From Palleronia pelagia (GTDB lineage Bacteria > Pseudomonadota > Alphaproteobacteria > Rhodobacterales > Rhodobacteraceae): DNA of 64,000 nt. The position numbers and the translations under genes were made by a program. The stretch is from the NCBI RefSeq assembly GCF_900110115.1, contig NZ_FOCM01000002.1, positions 310,001 through 374,000 on the forward strand, given 5' to 3'. Of this stretch, positions 32,378 through 40,946 are shown in pieces; the stretch's first letter is position 1; each line of letters opens with the position of its first letter. The notes below the pieces were generated by a model. It ran no database searches. It was not told the origin of the DNA and was given only the letters and a program-made list of their open reading frames with translations.

Positions 32378-33907
32378 ATGGATAAGCTCATCTATCTCGG
32401 TGAGGCGCTGACCCTCACGAACCTGATGTTGGCCTTTTGCGGCGTGGCGGCAGGGATCGTGATCGGTGCCTTGCCCGGTCTGTCCGCCACGATGGCGGTG
32501 GCGGTTCTCGTGCCGTTCACCTTCGCGATGGACCCGGCCTCCGGTCTCATCGTGCTGGGCGCGATCTACAACGGCGCGATCTACGGTGGCTCCTATTCGG
32601 CCATCCTGGTCAATACCCCCGGCACACCCTCGGCCATTGCCACGACGTTCGACGGGTTCCCCATGGCCCGCCGCGGCGACGGCGCACTTGCCGTGTCCCT
32701 GGCCACGCTGGCCTCTGTGGTGGGCGGCCTCGTGGGCGCGCTGATGCTGATGTTCCTGGCGCCACCGCTGGCGCAGGTCGCGCTGGCCTTCGGTCCTCCG
32801 GAGTACTTCTGGCTGGCGGTCTTCGGCCTCACGCTGATCTCGGCGCTGTCGGTCGGAAACCTTCTGAAGGGAATGATCGGCGCCTGTCTTGGGCTCATCC
32901 TGTCCATGGTCGGCGTCGCTGTCATCGGAGCCGATGTCCGCTTCACCATGGGCAGCCAGACCCTGATTGGCGGGATCGACATCGTCGCAGGACTGATCGG
33001 CCTTTACTGCATACCGGTCCTGATCGACCTGGTGGCCACCAGGGACCCGCACCTGAAGGTCGCGACCAATTCGGGGTTCAGGCTGGCCGAGTCCCTTGCA
33101 ATCGCCTCGCGGCAGAAATTCAACATGGTGCGCAGCGCCGTGATCGGCACCGTGGTAGGCATCCTGCCCGGCGCCGGCGGTTCGGTCGCCAGTCTCGTCT
33201 CCTACGCAGAAGCGCGGCGCGCCTCGAAGACCCCGGAAAATTTCGGCAAGGGTGAACCCGGAGGGATCATCGCGACCGAGGCGGCGAACAACGCGACCGT
33301 GGGCGGCGGTTTCATTCCGACCCTGGTTCTCGGCATCCCGGGCACGCCACCCGATGCCGTGATCCTCGGCGCGCTTTTCGTTCAAGGGATCAAGACGGGC
33401 CCGGGCCTCTTTTCCGAACAGGGGGGCATCGTCTACACCTTCATTTTCGGGCTGCTGATCGGCACCATCCTGATGCTGCCTGTCGGTCTGATGGTCGGTC
33501 GCTACGCATACAAAAGCATCATCGCCATTCCCAAGGCGGCGCTTGTCCCGACGATCGCTTTCATGACCGTGGTGGGATCCTTCGCGATCCACAACAATCT
33601 GCACGACACGGCTGTGATGCTGGCGCTCGGGATCGTCGGCTGGGTGCTGAACCGCGCCGGATATGCGCCGTCACCTATCGTTCTGGGGCTGGTTCTGGGG
33701 CAGATCGCCGAGCAAGGCTTTGTTCAGAGTTACCTGATCGGCAATGCGCAGGGCAACGTGCTCGGGATGTTCTTCGGGCGACCGATTTCGCTGGCGATCG
33801 TCGCCTTTGCCGTGATCGCCCTGTTCTACCCGATCGTGTCCGGGGCCATCTCGAAGCGACGCATCTCGCCCACCAACGCTACCGTGGAGAGCCGCAGTGC
33901 AAAGTAG
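32378..33907 (+). CDS. tctA: Tripartite tricarboxylate transporter large membrane subunit TctA
   Basis: 509 residues, ~12 membrane helices. GALPGLSATMAVAVLVPFTF near 30, YGGSYSAILVNTPGTPSAIA near 70, GTVVGILPGAGGSVASLVSY at ~260 and NNATVGGGFIPTLVLGIPGT at ~315 are the duplicated TctA signatures. It carries the substrate delivered by the TctC protein across the inner membrane. It overlaps the tctB start by 11 bases. Confidence 0.95.
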   Translation: MDKLIYLGEALTLTNLMLAFCGVAAGIVIGALPGLSATMAVAVLVPFTFAMDPASGLIVLGAIYNGAIYGGSYSAILVNTPGTPSAIATTFDGFPMARRGDGALAVSLATLASVVGGLVGALMLMFLAPPLAQVALAFGPPEYFWLAVFGLTLISALSVGNLLKGMIGACLGLILSMVGVAVIGADVRFTMGSQTLIGGIDIVAGLIGLYCIPVLIDLVATRDPHLKVATNSGFRLAESLAIASRQKFNMVRSAVIGTVVGILPGAGGSVASLVSYAEARRASKTPENFGKGEPGGIIATEAANNATVGGGFIPTLVLGIPGTPPDAVILGALFVQGIKTGPGLFSEQGGIVYTFIFGLLIGTILMLPVGLMVGRYAYKSIIAIPKAALVPTIAFMTVVGSFAIHNNLHDTAVMLALGIVGWVLNRAGYAPSPIVLGLVLGQIAEQGFVQSYLIGNAQGNVLGMFFGRPISLAIVAFAVIALFYPIVSGAISKRRISPTNATVESRSAK

Positions 33908-34382
33908 ATTTCACGACCCCGCCGGCACATTCGTTGCGTCCTTGTTCGTCATCCTCGGGATTGCACTGGCGCTCGAGACGCGCGGCATGACCGCGATGGG
34001 GTCGGTCTTTCCGACGACGATCTCGATTGCGCTCATCGTGTTCTCCGCCGTTCTGATACTGCGCAATCTGGTGCTGACCCTGCGCGGACGCGGAGGGTCC
34101 GAGGCGCAGTCGGACGAGGCACCGGCCACCGGGGGATCCAACGCGCGACGCGCCTTCTTCGTGGGAGCGATGATTGCCTGGATCGCGCTGATCCCGGTGA
34201 TCGGTTTCCTCTTGGCCAGTATCGCCGGGTATTTCGCCGTGATGGTCGTCGCGATGCACGAGCGGATGTCTCTCAAGCAGATCGCGCTCCTGATCGTGCT
34301 TGGCGTGGCGATATTGGCCGGCTTCTACCTGCTGATGACGGAAGTTCTGCTGATCCCGATGCCGCGTGGTCACCTTTTCTGA
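33897..34382 (+). CDS. tctB: Tripartite tricarboxylate transporter small membrane subunit TctB
   Basis: 161 residues, about four membrane helices split by a polar loop at ~62-85 (RGRGGSEAQSDEAPATGGSN). The start is a GTG at 33897 inside the tctA frame, preceded by GGAGAG; no ATG is available in the right place. The family assignment rests on size, helix pattern and position beside tctA. Confidence 0.85.
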   Translation: MQSRFHDPAGTFVASLFVILGIALALETRGMTAMGSVFPTTISIALIVFSAVLILRNLVLTLRGRGGSEAQSDEAPATGGSNARRAFFVGAMIAWIALIPVIGFLLASIAGYFAVMVVAMHERMSLKQIALLIVLGVAILAGFYLLMTEVLLIPMPRGHLF

Positions 34383-34439
34383 CATGCGTTCGGACTGCCC
34401 ATAGTTCAAAGCCCTGTTTCTTGCCCGGAGTACTGTCCC

Positions 34440-35516
34440 ATGACGACCACCAACGCCTTCAAGATCGCGACCATTCCAGGTGACGGGATCGGCCGCGAGG
34501 TCGTGCCCGAGGGGATGCGTGTTCTCGAGGCGGTCGGCCGCAAGTTCGACATCGCGTTCCAGTTCGACGAGGTCGATTGGAGCTGCGACACCTACAAGAA
34601 GACGGGCCGGATGATGCCGGACGGCGCTCTGGAGCAATTCAAGCAGCATGATGCCGTCTTTCTGGGCGCGGTCGGCTGGCCGGACGTGCCGGACCATGTC
34701 TCGCTCTGGGGTCTGCTGATCCCGATCCGCCGCGAGTTCCATCAATACGTGAACCTGCGCCCCGTGCGCCTGCTGAAGGGCACGACCAGCCCGCTTGCCA
34801 ACCGCGGCCCCGAAGACATCGACTTCTACGTCGTGCGCGAGAACGTGGAGGGAGAGTATTCCGAGGCCGGTGGCCGCCTTTACCGGGGAACGGAGGACGA
34901 GATCGCGATCCAGGAGGCGATCTTCACCCGCCGCGGCACCGACCGGGTCATGCGCTATGCGTTCGAGCTTGCCCGCACCCGGAAGCGCAAGCACGTCACT
35001 TCGGCCACCAAGTCCAACGGGATCGTGCACACGATGCCGTTCTGGGACGAGCGGTTCAAAGCCGTCAAGGCCGACTACCCCGACGTGGAGACCAGCCAGT
35101 ATCACATCGACATCCTTACCGCGCATTTCGTGCAGCATCCGGACTGGTTCGATGTCGTGGTGGGCTCGAACCTTTTCGGCGACATTCTTTCCGATCTCGG
35201 GCCTGCCGTTGCCGGCTCGATCGGGATCGCACCATCGGCGAACATCAACCCCGAGGGCGACTTTCCCTCGATGTTCGAGCCCGTCCACGGCTCGGCGCCG
35301 GACATCGCGGGCCAGGGCATTGCCAACCCGATCGGGCAGATCTGGTCGGCGGCGATGATGCTCGACCACCTGGGTCATCCGGAGGCCGCGCAATCGGTGA
35401 TCGACGCGATGGAAGAGGTTATCGCGGATCCGGCATCGCGCACGAAGGACATGGGCGGAAAGGCCAACACCGCGGAATGCGGCGAGGCCATCGCCAGTGT
35501 CATCGCGTCCCGGTAA
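34440..35516 (+). CDS. Tartrate dehydrogenase / D-malate dehydrogenase (isopropylmalate dehydrogenase superfamily)
   Basis: 358 residues. ATIPGDGIGREVVPEGMRVL is the NAD-binding start, with HVSLWGLLIPIRREFHQYVN characteristic of the TtuC/DmlA group. RENVEGEYSEAGGR, the catalytic Lys in TSATKSNGIVHTMPFW, the metal Asp set in GSNLFGDILSDLGPAVAGSI and FEPVHGSAPDIAGQGIANP follow. The family oxidises L- or meso-tartrate and oxidatively decarboxylates D-malate using NAD and a divalent metal. It lies 57 bases after tctB and 18 before the tartrate dehydratase gene. Confidence 0.92.
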   Translation: MTTTNAFKIATIPGDGIGREVVPEGMRVLEAVGRKFDIAFQFDEVDWSCDTYKKTGRMMPDGALEQFKQHDAVFLGAVGWPDVPDHVSLWGLLIPIRREFHQYVNLRPVRLLKGTTSPLANRGPEDIDFYVVRENVEGEYSEAGGRLYRGTEDEIAIQEAIFTRRGTDRVMRYAFELARTRKRKHVTSATKSNGIVHTMPFWDERFKAVKADYPDVETSQYHIDILTAHFVQHPDWFDVVVGSNLFGDILSDLGPAVAGSIGIAPSANINPEGDFPSMFEPVHGSAPDIAGQGIANPIGQIWSAAMMLDHLGHPEAAQSVIDAMEEVIADPASRTKDMGGKANTAECGEAIASVIASR

Positions 35517-35534
35517 GGCAGGAAGGGCATCCAG

Positions 35535-36704
35535 ATGCGCATAACGGAAATCCGCGAAAGGACCGTGTCGATCGCCAGCCCGATCGCCAACGCCTTCATC
35601 GACTTCTCCAAGATGACCTGCTCGGTCGTCGCCGTCGTCACCGACCAAGTGCGTGACGGCAAGCCGATCATCGGCTTCGGTTTCAATTCCAACGGGCGAT
35701 ATGGCCAGGGCGCCTTGATGCGCGACCGCTTCATCCCGCGATTGATGGACGCCGATCCGGCCTCGCTGATCGACGAAGCCCACGACAACCTCGACCCCTT
35801 CGCCATCTGGAACACCATGATGACGAACGAAAAACCCGGCGGCCATGGAGAGCGCTCGGTCGCCGTGGGCACCATCGACATGGCGGTGTGGGACGCGGTC
35901 GCGAAGATCGAGGGCAAGCCGCTCTACCAGGTTCTGGCCGACCGCTATCACCAGGGTCAGGCGGACGACAGCGTCTGGGTTTACGCCGCCGGTGGATACT
36001 ACCATCCCGGGAAGGAGATCGAGGGCCTGAAGGACGAGATGAAGTCCTATCGCGACCGCGGCTACCGGGTCTGCAAGATGAAGATCGGCCTTGCCCCGCT
36101 CGCGGACGACCTACGGCGGATCGAGGCCGCTCTCGAGGTCGTCGGCGAAGGCCAGAACCTTTGCGTCGACGCGAACGGCCGGTTCGATCTGGAAACCGCG
36201 ATCGCCTATGCCGATGCGCTCGAGCCCTACGACCTGTACTGGTACGAGGAAGCCGGCGATCCGCTGGACTACGCGCTGCAAGCCGAGCTTTCCGGCCGCT
36301 ATTCCGGCCGGATGGCGACGGGTGAGAACCTGTTCTCGATGCAGGACGCCCGCAATCTCATCCGGTACGGTGGCATGAACGCGAAACAGGACATCGTTCA
36401 GTTCGACTGTGCCCTGTCCTACGGGCTGGTCGAATACATGCGGACGCTCGACATGATGGCGGAACACGGGTGGTCGTCCCGGCGCGTCGTGCCCCACGGC
36501 GGCCACCAGATGTCTCTCAACATCGCGGCCGGTCTGCATCTCGGTGGAAACGAAAGCTATCCGGACGTCTTCCAGCCTTTCGGCGGCTTTGCCGATACGG
36601 TCGAGGTCAGGGACAGCCAGGTCGGCCTTCCGGATGTGCCGGGCGTCGGGTTCGAGGCGAAATCGGCGCTCTATGCTCTTTTCAAGCGTGAACTGCTCGG
36701 CTGA
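35535..36704 (+). CDS. tarD: D(-)-tartrate dehydratase (enolase superfamily)
   Basis: 389 residues, the same length as the characterised Bradyrhizobium enzyme. It shares that enzyme's motifs: GFGFNSNGRYGQGAL, NEKPGGHGERSVAVGTIDMA, KMKIG with general-base Lys183, the metal ligands in LCVDANGRFDL and YWYEEAGDPLDY, ATGENLFSMQDARN, and HGGHQMSLNIAAGLHLGGNE with His321. The enzyme dehydrates D-tartrate to oxaloacetate. With the dehydrogenase next to it the operon covers several tartrate stereoisomers. The function is confidently assigned by family. Confidence 0.94.
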   Translation: MRITEIRERTVSIASPIANAFIDFSKMTCSVVAVVTDQVRDGKPIIGFGFNSNGRYGQGALMRDRFIPRLMDADPASLIDEAHDNLDPFAIWNTMMTNEKPGGHGERSVAVGTIDMAVWDAVAKIEGKPLYQVLADRYHQGQADDSVWVYAAGGYYHPGKEIEGLKDEMKSYRDRGYRVCKMKIGLAPLADDLRRIEAALEVVGEGQNLCVDANGRFDLETAIAYADALEPYDLYWYEEAGDPLDYALQAELSGRYSGRMATGENLFSMQDARNLIRYGGMNAKQDIVQFDCALSYGLVEYMRTLDMMAEHGWSSRRVVPHGGHQMSLNIAAGLHLGGNESYPDVFQPFGGFADTVEVRDSQVGLPDVPGVGFEAKSALYALFKRELLG

Positions 36705-36710
36705 TTTCGG

Positions 36711-38150
36711 ATGGCTTTCAAGATGTCGATCGACACGATTTCGGAAGGCCTGAGAGCCATCGTCGGCGATGCCGCCTGCAAGTCCGGCACGGATGCAGCG
36801 CGGTATTACGAAGATCCGCGCGGCAGTTTCACCGGAAAGACGTGCCGCGTCGTCTTGCCGGAGACGACCGGGCAGGTGTCACGGATCGTCCGGTTTTGCA
36901 ACGAAACCGGCACCCCGATCATACCCCATGGTGGCGGCACGGGCGTGGTGGCCGGTCAGCTCTCGCTCGAAAGCAGCGATGCCATCATCCTGTCGGTGGA
37001 GCGGATGAACCGTGTGCGCGGCGTTTCGACGGATGATTTCGTCATGGTTGCCGAAGCGGGCTGCGTGCTGGAAAACATCCACGCCGAGGCCGAGCGGCAC
37101 GGCATGATGTTTCCCCTCAGCATGGCGTCGAAGGGCAGTTGCACGATCGGTGGCAACCTGGCCACCAACGCGGGCGGAATACAGGTGCTGCGCCACGGCA
37201 ATGCGCGCGATCTTTGCGTCGGGATCGAAGCGGTGCTGCCGTCCGGAGATGTGCTGGAAGAACTGAGCCCGCTACGAAAGAACAACACGGGCTATGATCT
37301 CAGGCATCTGTTGATCGGCAGTGAGGGCACGCTTGGCGTCATCACGGCAGCAAGCCTGCTGCTGAAGCCGCGTGATCGCGCCACCGTGACCGCCTTCTGC
37401 GCCATCGCCTCGCCAGCCGACGCATTGATGACCCTGCGCGCGCTGCGCAGCACCATTGGCGACCGTCTCGACGGCATGGAATTGATGAGCGGCTTGGGAG
37501 TACGGCTTGTCCGCGAACACTTCCCGACGCTGAAGAATCCTTTTCGGGACGAGTATCCCTGGTACCTGCTAGTCGAGACCGCGGGGAATCCCGGACTGCG
37601 CGACGAAACCGAGACGGCTCTGGCGGGGTGTATCGAGAAAGGCTTCGTCACCGACGTGGTGATCGCCGAGTCACAGGCGCAACGCGACGCGCTCTGGTCG
37701 CTGCGCGAGAATACGCCCGATGCCAACAAGAAGACCGGCGCCTTCTGCAGCAGCGATACCTCTGTGCCGATCGGCCAGATAGCTGCCTTCGTGTCCAGGA
37801 CACACGCGGCGATTGCCGCTGTCCACGACGGCCTGCGGACGAACAGCTACGGTCATATCGGCGACGGCAATATCCACCACAACGTCTTTCCTCCCGAAGG
37901 GGTCGGCAAGACCGACTTCCTCGACGCCCATCCCGGCATCGCGGCCCGCGTGCGCGAGGCGATCAACGAGGCAACCCTGCCGCTCGGCGGCTCGATCAGT
38001 GCGGAACACGGGATCGGAAGGCTGAAGCCCCACGATCTGCAAAGACATTCCAGCGCCAGCAAGATGGCCGCCCTGCGCCAGATCAAGCGGGCCATGGATC
38101 CGAACAACATCATGAACCCGGGTGCACTCTTTTCTGACCTGCTCCCCTGA
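36711..38150 (+). CDS. FAD-linked D-2-hydroxyacid dehydrogenase (GlcD/DLD family)
   Basis: 479 residues. The PCMH-type FAD domain contains PIIPHGGGTGVVAGQLSLES, the nucleotide loop GSCTIGGNLATNAGGIQVLR and SEGTLGVITAASL. The C-terminal FAD-oxidase domain has GHIGDGNIHHNVF with metal-binding His residues, GSISAEHGIGRLK and MDPNNIMNPG. It oxidises a D-2-hydroxyacid and passes electrons to the quinone pool or a partner protein. Six bases after tarD, it is probably the last gene of the operon. D-malate, D-glycerate or a tartrate isomer are plausible substrates, none proven. Confidence 0.91.
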   Translation: MAFKMSIDTISEGLRAIVGDAACKSGTDAARYYEDPRGSFTGKTCRVVLPETTGQVSRIVRFCNETGTPIIPHGGGTGVVAGQLSLESSDAIILSVERMNRVRGVSTDDFVMVAEAGCVLENIHAEAERHGMMFPLSMASKGSCTIGGNLATNAGGIQVLRHGNARDLCVGIEAVLPSGDVLEELSPLRKNNTGYDLRHLLIGSEGTLGVITAASLLLKPRDRATVTAFCAIASPADALMTLRALRSTIGDRLDGMELMSGLGVRLVREHFPTLKNPFRDEYPWYLLVETAGNPGLRDETETALAGCIEKGFVTDVVIAESQAQRDALWSLRENTPDANKKTGAFCSSDTSVPIGQIAAFVSRTHAAIAAVHDGLRTNSYGHIGDGNIHHNVFPPEGVGKTDFLDAHPGIAARVREAINEATLPLGGSISAEHGIGRLKPHDLQRHSSASKMAALRQIKRAMDPNNIMNPGALFSDLLP

Positions 38151-38172
38151 AAAGTTCGCGTCTGTAAGTTGA

Positions 38173-38213
38173 CTCAGTCCAGGGTTCGGTCTTGTTCCGA
38201 CCGTTGGACTGAG
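38173..38213. terminator. Imperfect long hairpin after the tartrate operon
   Basis: Outer arms CTCAGTCCA / TGGACTGAG (9 bp) and inner arms CGGTC / GACCG (5 bp) are separated by a short asymmetric internal loop, with a 7-base loop. It starts 22 bases after the operon's last stop. No T-run is present, so termination is likely but unproven; it could also be an end of the decayed insertion sequence that follows. Confidence 0.5.
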
Positions 38214-38236
38214 GGTGTTACTGGCCACCACACAGG

Positions 38237-38332
38237 GGAAGCGCGCATCTCGGCGATCCGGTCCAGTTCGCGGGCGACACGGGGGCCAGAGATCGAAGTG
38301 TCCACGACCGTGGCCAGGTAATCCCGGCTGAA
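38237..38332 (-). pseudogene. Fragment of an IS3-family transposase (OrfB, integrase core)
   Basis: The minus strand encodes SRDYLATVVDTSISGPRVAR followed by ELDRIAEMRASP. The pattern 'L-A-x-x-V-D-T-S-x-S-G-x-R-V-A-R-E-L-D-R-I' is the segment just before the catalytic SDNGTE motif in OrfB of IS3-family (IS407-like) elements. Here the frame loses similarity immediately after it, and nothing upstream matches, so only about 32 codons survive. It shows an old insertion at this junction. Confidence 0.7.
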
Positions 38333-38334
38333 GA

Positions 38335-38506
38335 TGAGACCTTGTCCGCCACCGGTGCCATTGCGCGGACCGACCTGCCGCAAGCGCCGGTCAGTTGGGC
38401 CGAGATCCAACGGGTCGCCGGCTTGGTCACCGCGACGGCCTGCGTCCCCCTGCTCGCCGCCTGGGCTGTCATCCACAGCACGCGCGCCAAGCGGGCGCAG
38501 ATGTAG
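38335..38506 (+). pseudogene. C-terminal remnant of a membrane protein
   Basis: An open plus-strand frame without a start reads into a hydrophobic segment (LVTATACVPLLAAWAVIHST) followed by a basic tail (RAKRAQM) and a TAG at 38504-38506. This is the look of a final membrane anchor. It abuts the IS3 fragment, so the gene was probably truncated by that insertion. The parent family is not recognised. Confidence 0.4.
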
Positions 38507-38631
38507 TCTTAGAGCCCAGGACGATTTCCCTCGGGTCACGTCGCGGAACTGTCACACAGGCGTGGGCATAACGGGCGCGGCTGCGCGCCGAAGCGCGCTC
38601 CGCCCGCATATCGCCACTGGGGAGACATCAA

Positions 38632-40773
38632 ATGGCTTACCGCGCGCTGACGCTATCGTCGGCCCTCGTCTGTCTTGCAGCGCCGACATTCGCGCAGGAC
38701 ATGAACTTCAACCGCATCGCGTCCTTCCGCGTCGCCGACAACCTGCCCGACGCCGAAGAGACCTCGGCCGAGATCATCGCCGCGACCGAAGACGGCATGA
38801 CGCTCGTCTATACCGACAGCCCCGGCGGCTCGATCGGGTTCATCGACATCACCGACCCGGCCAATCCGACCGCGGCTGGCGTCTTCATGCCCGAGGGCGA
38901 GCCGACCTCCGTGGCCGTGATCGGCAACCATGCCCTCGCCGGGGTCAACACCTCGGAAAGCTTCACCGCGCCGTCGGGTTATCTGGTCGAGGTGGACGTC
39001 TCGACGCGGCAGGAAGTGGGCCGTTGCGACCTGCCCGGTCAGCCCGACAGCGTCGGCATCGCACCCGACGGATCGTTTCTTGCCGTGGCCATCGAGAACG
39101 AGCGCGATGAGGATCTCGGCGACGGCCGTGTGGGCCAGATGCCCGCCGGTACGGTCTTCATGGTGGACCTGACCGAAGACGGGCTTATCGATTGTGACAC
39201 GGCTCGCATCGCGGACGTCACCGGCCTGGCCGAGGTCGCGCCCGAGGACCCCGAGCCGGAATTCGTGTCGATCAACACCGAGAACGAGGTCGTCGTCACC
39301 CTGCAGGAAAACAACCACATCGTAGTGCTTTCGTCGGACGGCACGGTGATCAGCCATTTCTCCGCCGGCGAGGTCAAGCTCGACAACGTCGACACGAGCG
39401 AAGAAGGGGCGCTGGTCTTTGAAGACACCATCACCGTCCAGCGTGAGCCCGACAGCATCGCCTGGATCGACGACACCCACTTCGCCACCGCCAACGAGGG
39501 CGACATGGACGGCGGATCGCGTGGCTGGACGATATTCAGCCAGGATGGCGACGTCGTCTACGAGTCCGGCATGGATTTCGAGAACGCCATCATCCAGATC
39601 GGCCACTACCCGGAAGAACGCTCGGGCAACAAGGGCGTGGAGCCCGAAAGCGTGACCATCGACACCTTCGGCGAAACGCCGTTCGTCTTCGTGGGCGCCG
39701 AGCGGGCATCGGTGGTCGGCGTCTACGACGTGACCGATCCGGCCGCGCCAGTGCTGCGGCAGCTGCTGCCGTCGGGGACCGGACCCGAGGGCTATGTCAC
39801 CATCCCCGAGCGCAACCTGCTGATCTCGGCGAACGAGACGGACGATGCCGGCGCCCGCGCCCACGTCATGCTGTTCGAATACCAGAACGCGCCGGCGGTC
39901 TATCCGCACCTGACATCGGCCGGCATGGACGAGCTGACGGGCTGGGGCGCGATCTCGGGCCAGGTCATGGCCGAGGACGGCACGATCTACGCGGTTTCGG
40001 ACAGCTTCTACGGAATGCAGCCCACCATCTTCCATATCGACGTGTCGGAAAAGCCGGCGCGCATCGTCGACGCGATCCGCGTGACGCGCGAGGGGCAACC
40101 GGCCCAGCTGATGGACATGGAAGGCATCACGCTGGACGGCGATGGCGGCTTCTGGATCGCGTCTGAGGGACGTTCGGACCGGCTGGTGCCGCACGCGATA
40201 TACCACGTGGGCGCCGACGGCGAGATCGAGGACTACATCGCCCTGCCCGACGAGCTTCTGGCCGTCGAGCGTCGCTTCGGATTCGAAGGGATCACGCGGA
40301 TCGACGACATGCTCTACATCGCGGTGCAGCGCGAGTGGCGCGACGATCCCGACAACCACGCCAAGGTCCTGGGATACGACCTGGGCAGCGAGGAATGGTC
40401 GGTGATCCACTACCCGCTGACAGCGCCCGACGCGGGCTGGGTCGGCCTGTCGGAGATCGTGGCGCAAGGGGACTCGGTCTATTTCATTGAGCGTGACAAC
40501 CAGCACGACGCCCGCGCGGTGACCAAGCAGATCACCCGGGTCCCGCTGAGCGCCATGGACCGGATGGTTGGGCTGGACGAAACCCCGGCGGTGCTGGAAC
40601 CGGAAGTCGTGGTGGACCTGTTGCCCCACCTGCGCTCGACCGGCGGCTACGTCCTCGACAAGGTCGAGGGGCTCGCGGTCGCCGAGGATGGCACGATGTG
40701 GGTGTCGACCGACAATGACGGCGTCGACGACCATTCGGGCGAGACGATGTTCTTCCCGATCGCGGCCCAGTAG
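38632..40773 (+). CDS. Secreted phytase-like esterase / beta-propeller protein
   Basis: 713 residues with a Sec signal peptide (MAYRALTLSSALVCLAAPTFAQ). The first ~420 residues read as a multi-bladed propeller with repeats such as GGSIGFIDITDPANPTAAGV, SVGIAPDGSFLAVAIENERD and VVGVYDVTDPAAPVLRQLLP. Residues ~440-710 fit the phytase-like esterase domain: MDMEGITLDGDGGFWIASEG, RFGFEGITRIDDMLYIAVQR, DKVEGLAVAEDGTMWVSTDN. Acidic loops suggest calcium binding. The family is periplasmic or secreted and often tied to phosphate-ester use. It is a single gene with its own leader; the exact substrate is unknown. Confidence 0.85.
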   Translation: MAYRALTLSSALVCLAAPTFAQDMNFNRIASFRVADNLPDAEETSAEIIAATEDGMTLVYTDSPGGSIGFIDITDPANPTAAGVFMPEGEPTSVAVIGNHALAGVNTSESFTAPSGYLVEVDVSTRQEVGRCDLPGQPDSVGIAPDGSFLAVAIENERDEDLGDGRVGQMPAGTVFMVDLTEDGLIDCDTARIADVTGLAEVAPEDPEPEFVSINTENEVVVTLQENNHIVVLSSDGTVISHFSAGEVKLDNVDTSEEGALVFEDTITVQREPDSIAWIDDTHFATANEGDMDGGSRGWTIFSQDGDVVYESGMDFENAIIQIGHYPEERSGNKGVEPESVTIDTFGETPFVFVGAERASVVGVYDVTDPAAPVLRQLLPSGTGPEGYVTIPERNLLISANETDDAGARAHVMLFEYQNAPAVYPHLTSAGMDELTGWGAISGQVMAEDGTIYAVSDSFYGMQPTIFHIDVSEKPARIVDAIRVTREGQPAQLMDMEGITLDGDGGFWIASEGRSDRLVPHAIYHVGADGEIEDYIALPDELLAVERRFGFEGITRIDDMLYIAVQREWRDDPDNHAKVLGYDLGSEEWSVIHYPLTAPDAGWVGLSEIVAQGDSVYFIERDNQHDARAVTKQITRVPLSAMDRMVGLDETPAVLEPEVVVDLLPHLRSTGGYVLDKVEGLAVAEDGTMWVSTDNDGVDDHSGETMFFPIAAQ

Positions 40774-40803
40774 GCGAGCCCGCGTCCCCGGCCGGAGCTT
40801 GAG

Positions 40804-40837
40804 ACGTTTCAGGCTGTCCGGAACGAAGCTGAAACGT
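40804..40837. terminator. Hairpin between convergent genes
   Basis: ACGTTTCAG and CTGAAACGT are perfect 9-bp arms around a 16-base centre, located in the gap between the phytase-like gene and the convergent LuxR-GAF gene. It lacks a T-run but is in the right place for a shared terminator. Confidence 0.5.
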
Positions 40838-40946
40838 GTAACCTGTCCGGCGGGTGGCGAAACGCTCCGCTGCCGGGCAGGATCGCCCGATACGGTGCGA
40901 AACGCGGGAACACACATTCACGCGTGTGCGACACATGTCCCGCCCC

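Larger units (their letters stand above)
38151..38631. other. 481-base intergenic stretch with decayed gene fragments
   Basis: It contains, in order, a long imperfect hairpin (38173-38213), an IS3-type transposase fragment on the minus strand (38237-38332), and the tail of a lost membrane protein on the plus strand ending at 38506. The presumed promoter of the following secreted protein gene comes last. A CTGTCAC heptamer at 38549-38555 resembles half a Pho box, but the second half is not there. Confidence 0.6.

Noticed and set aside
38549-38566. Possible Pho box before the phytase-like gene
   Set aside because: Only the first CTGTCAC heptamer matches; the second repeat 11 bases on is absent, so phosphate control is not supported.
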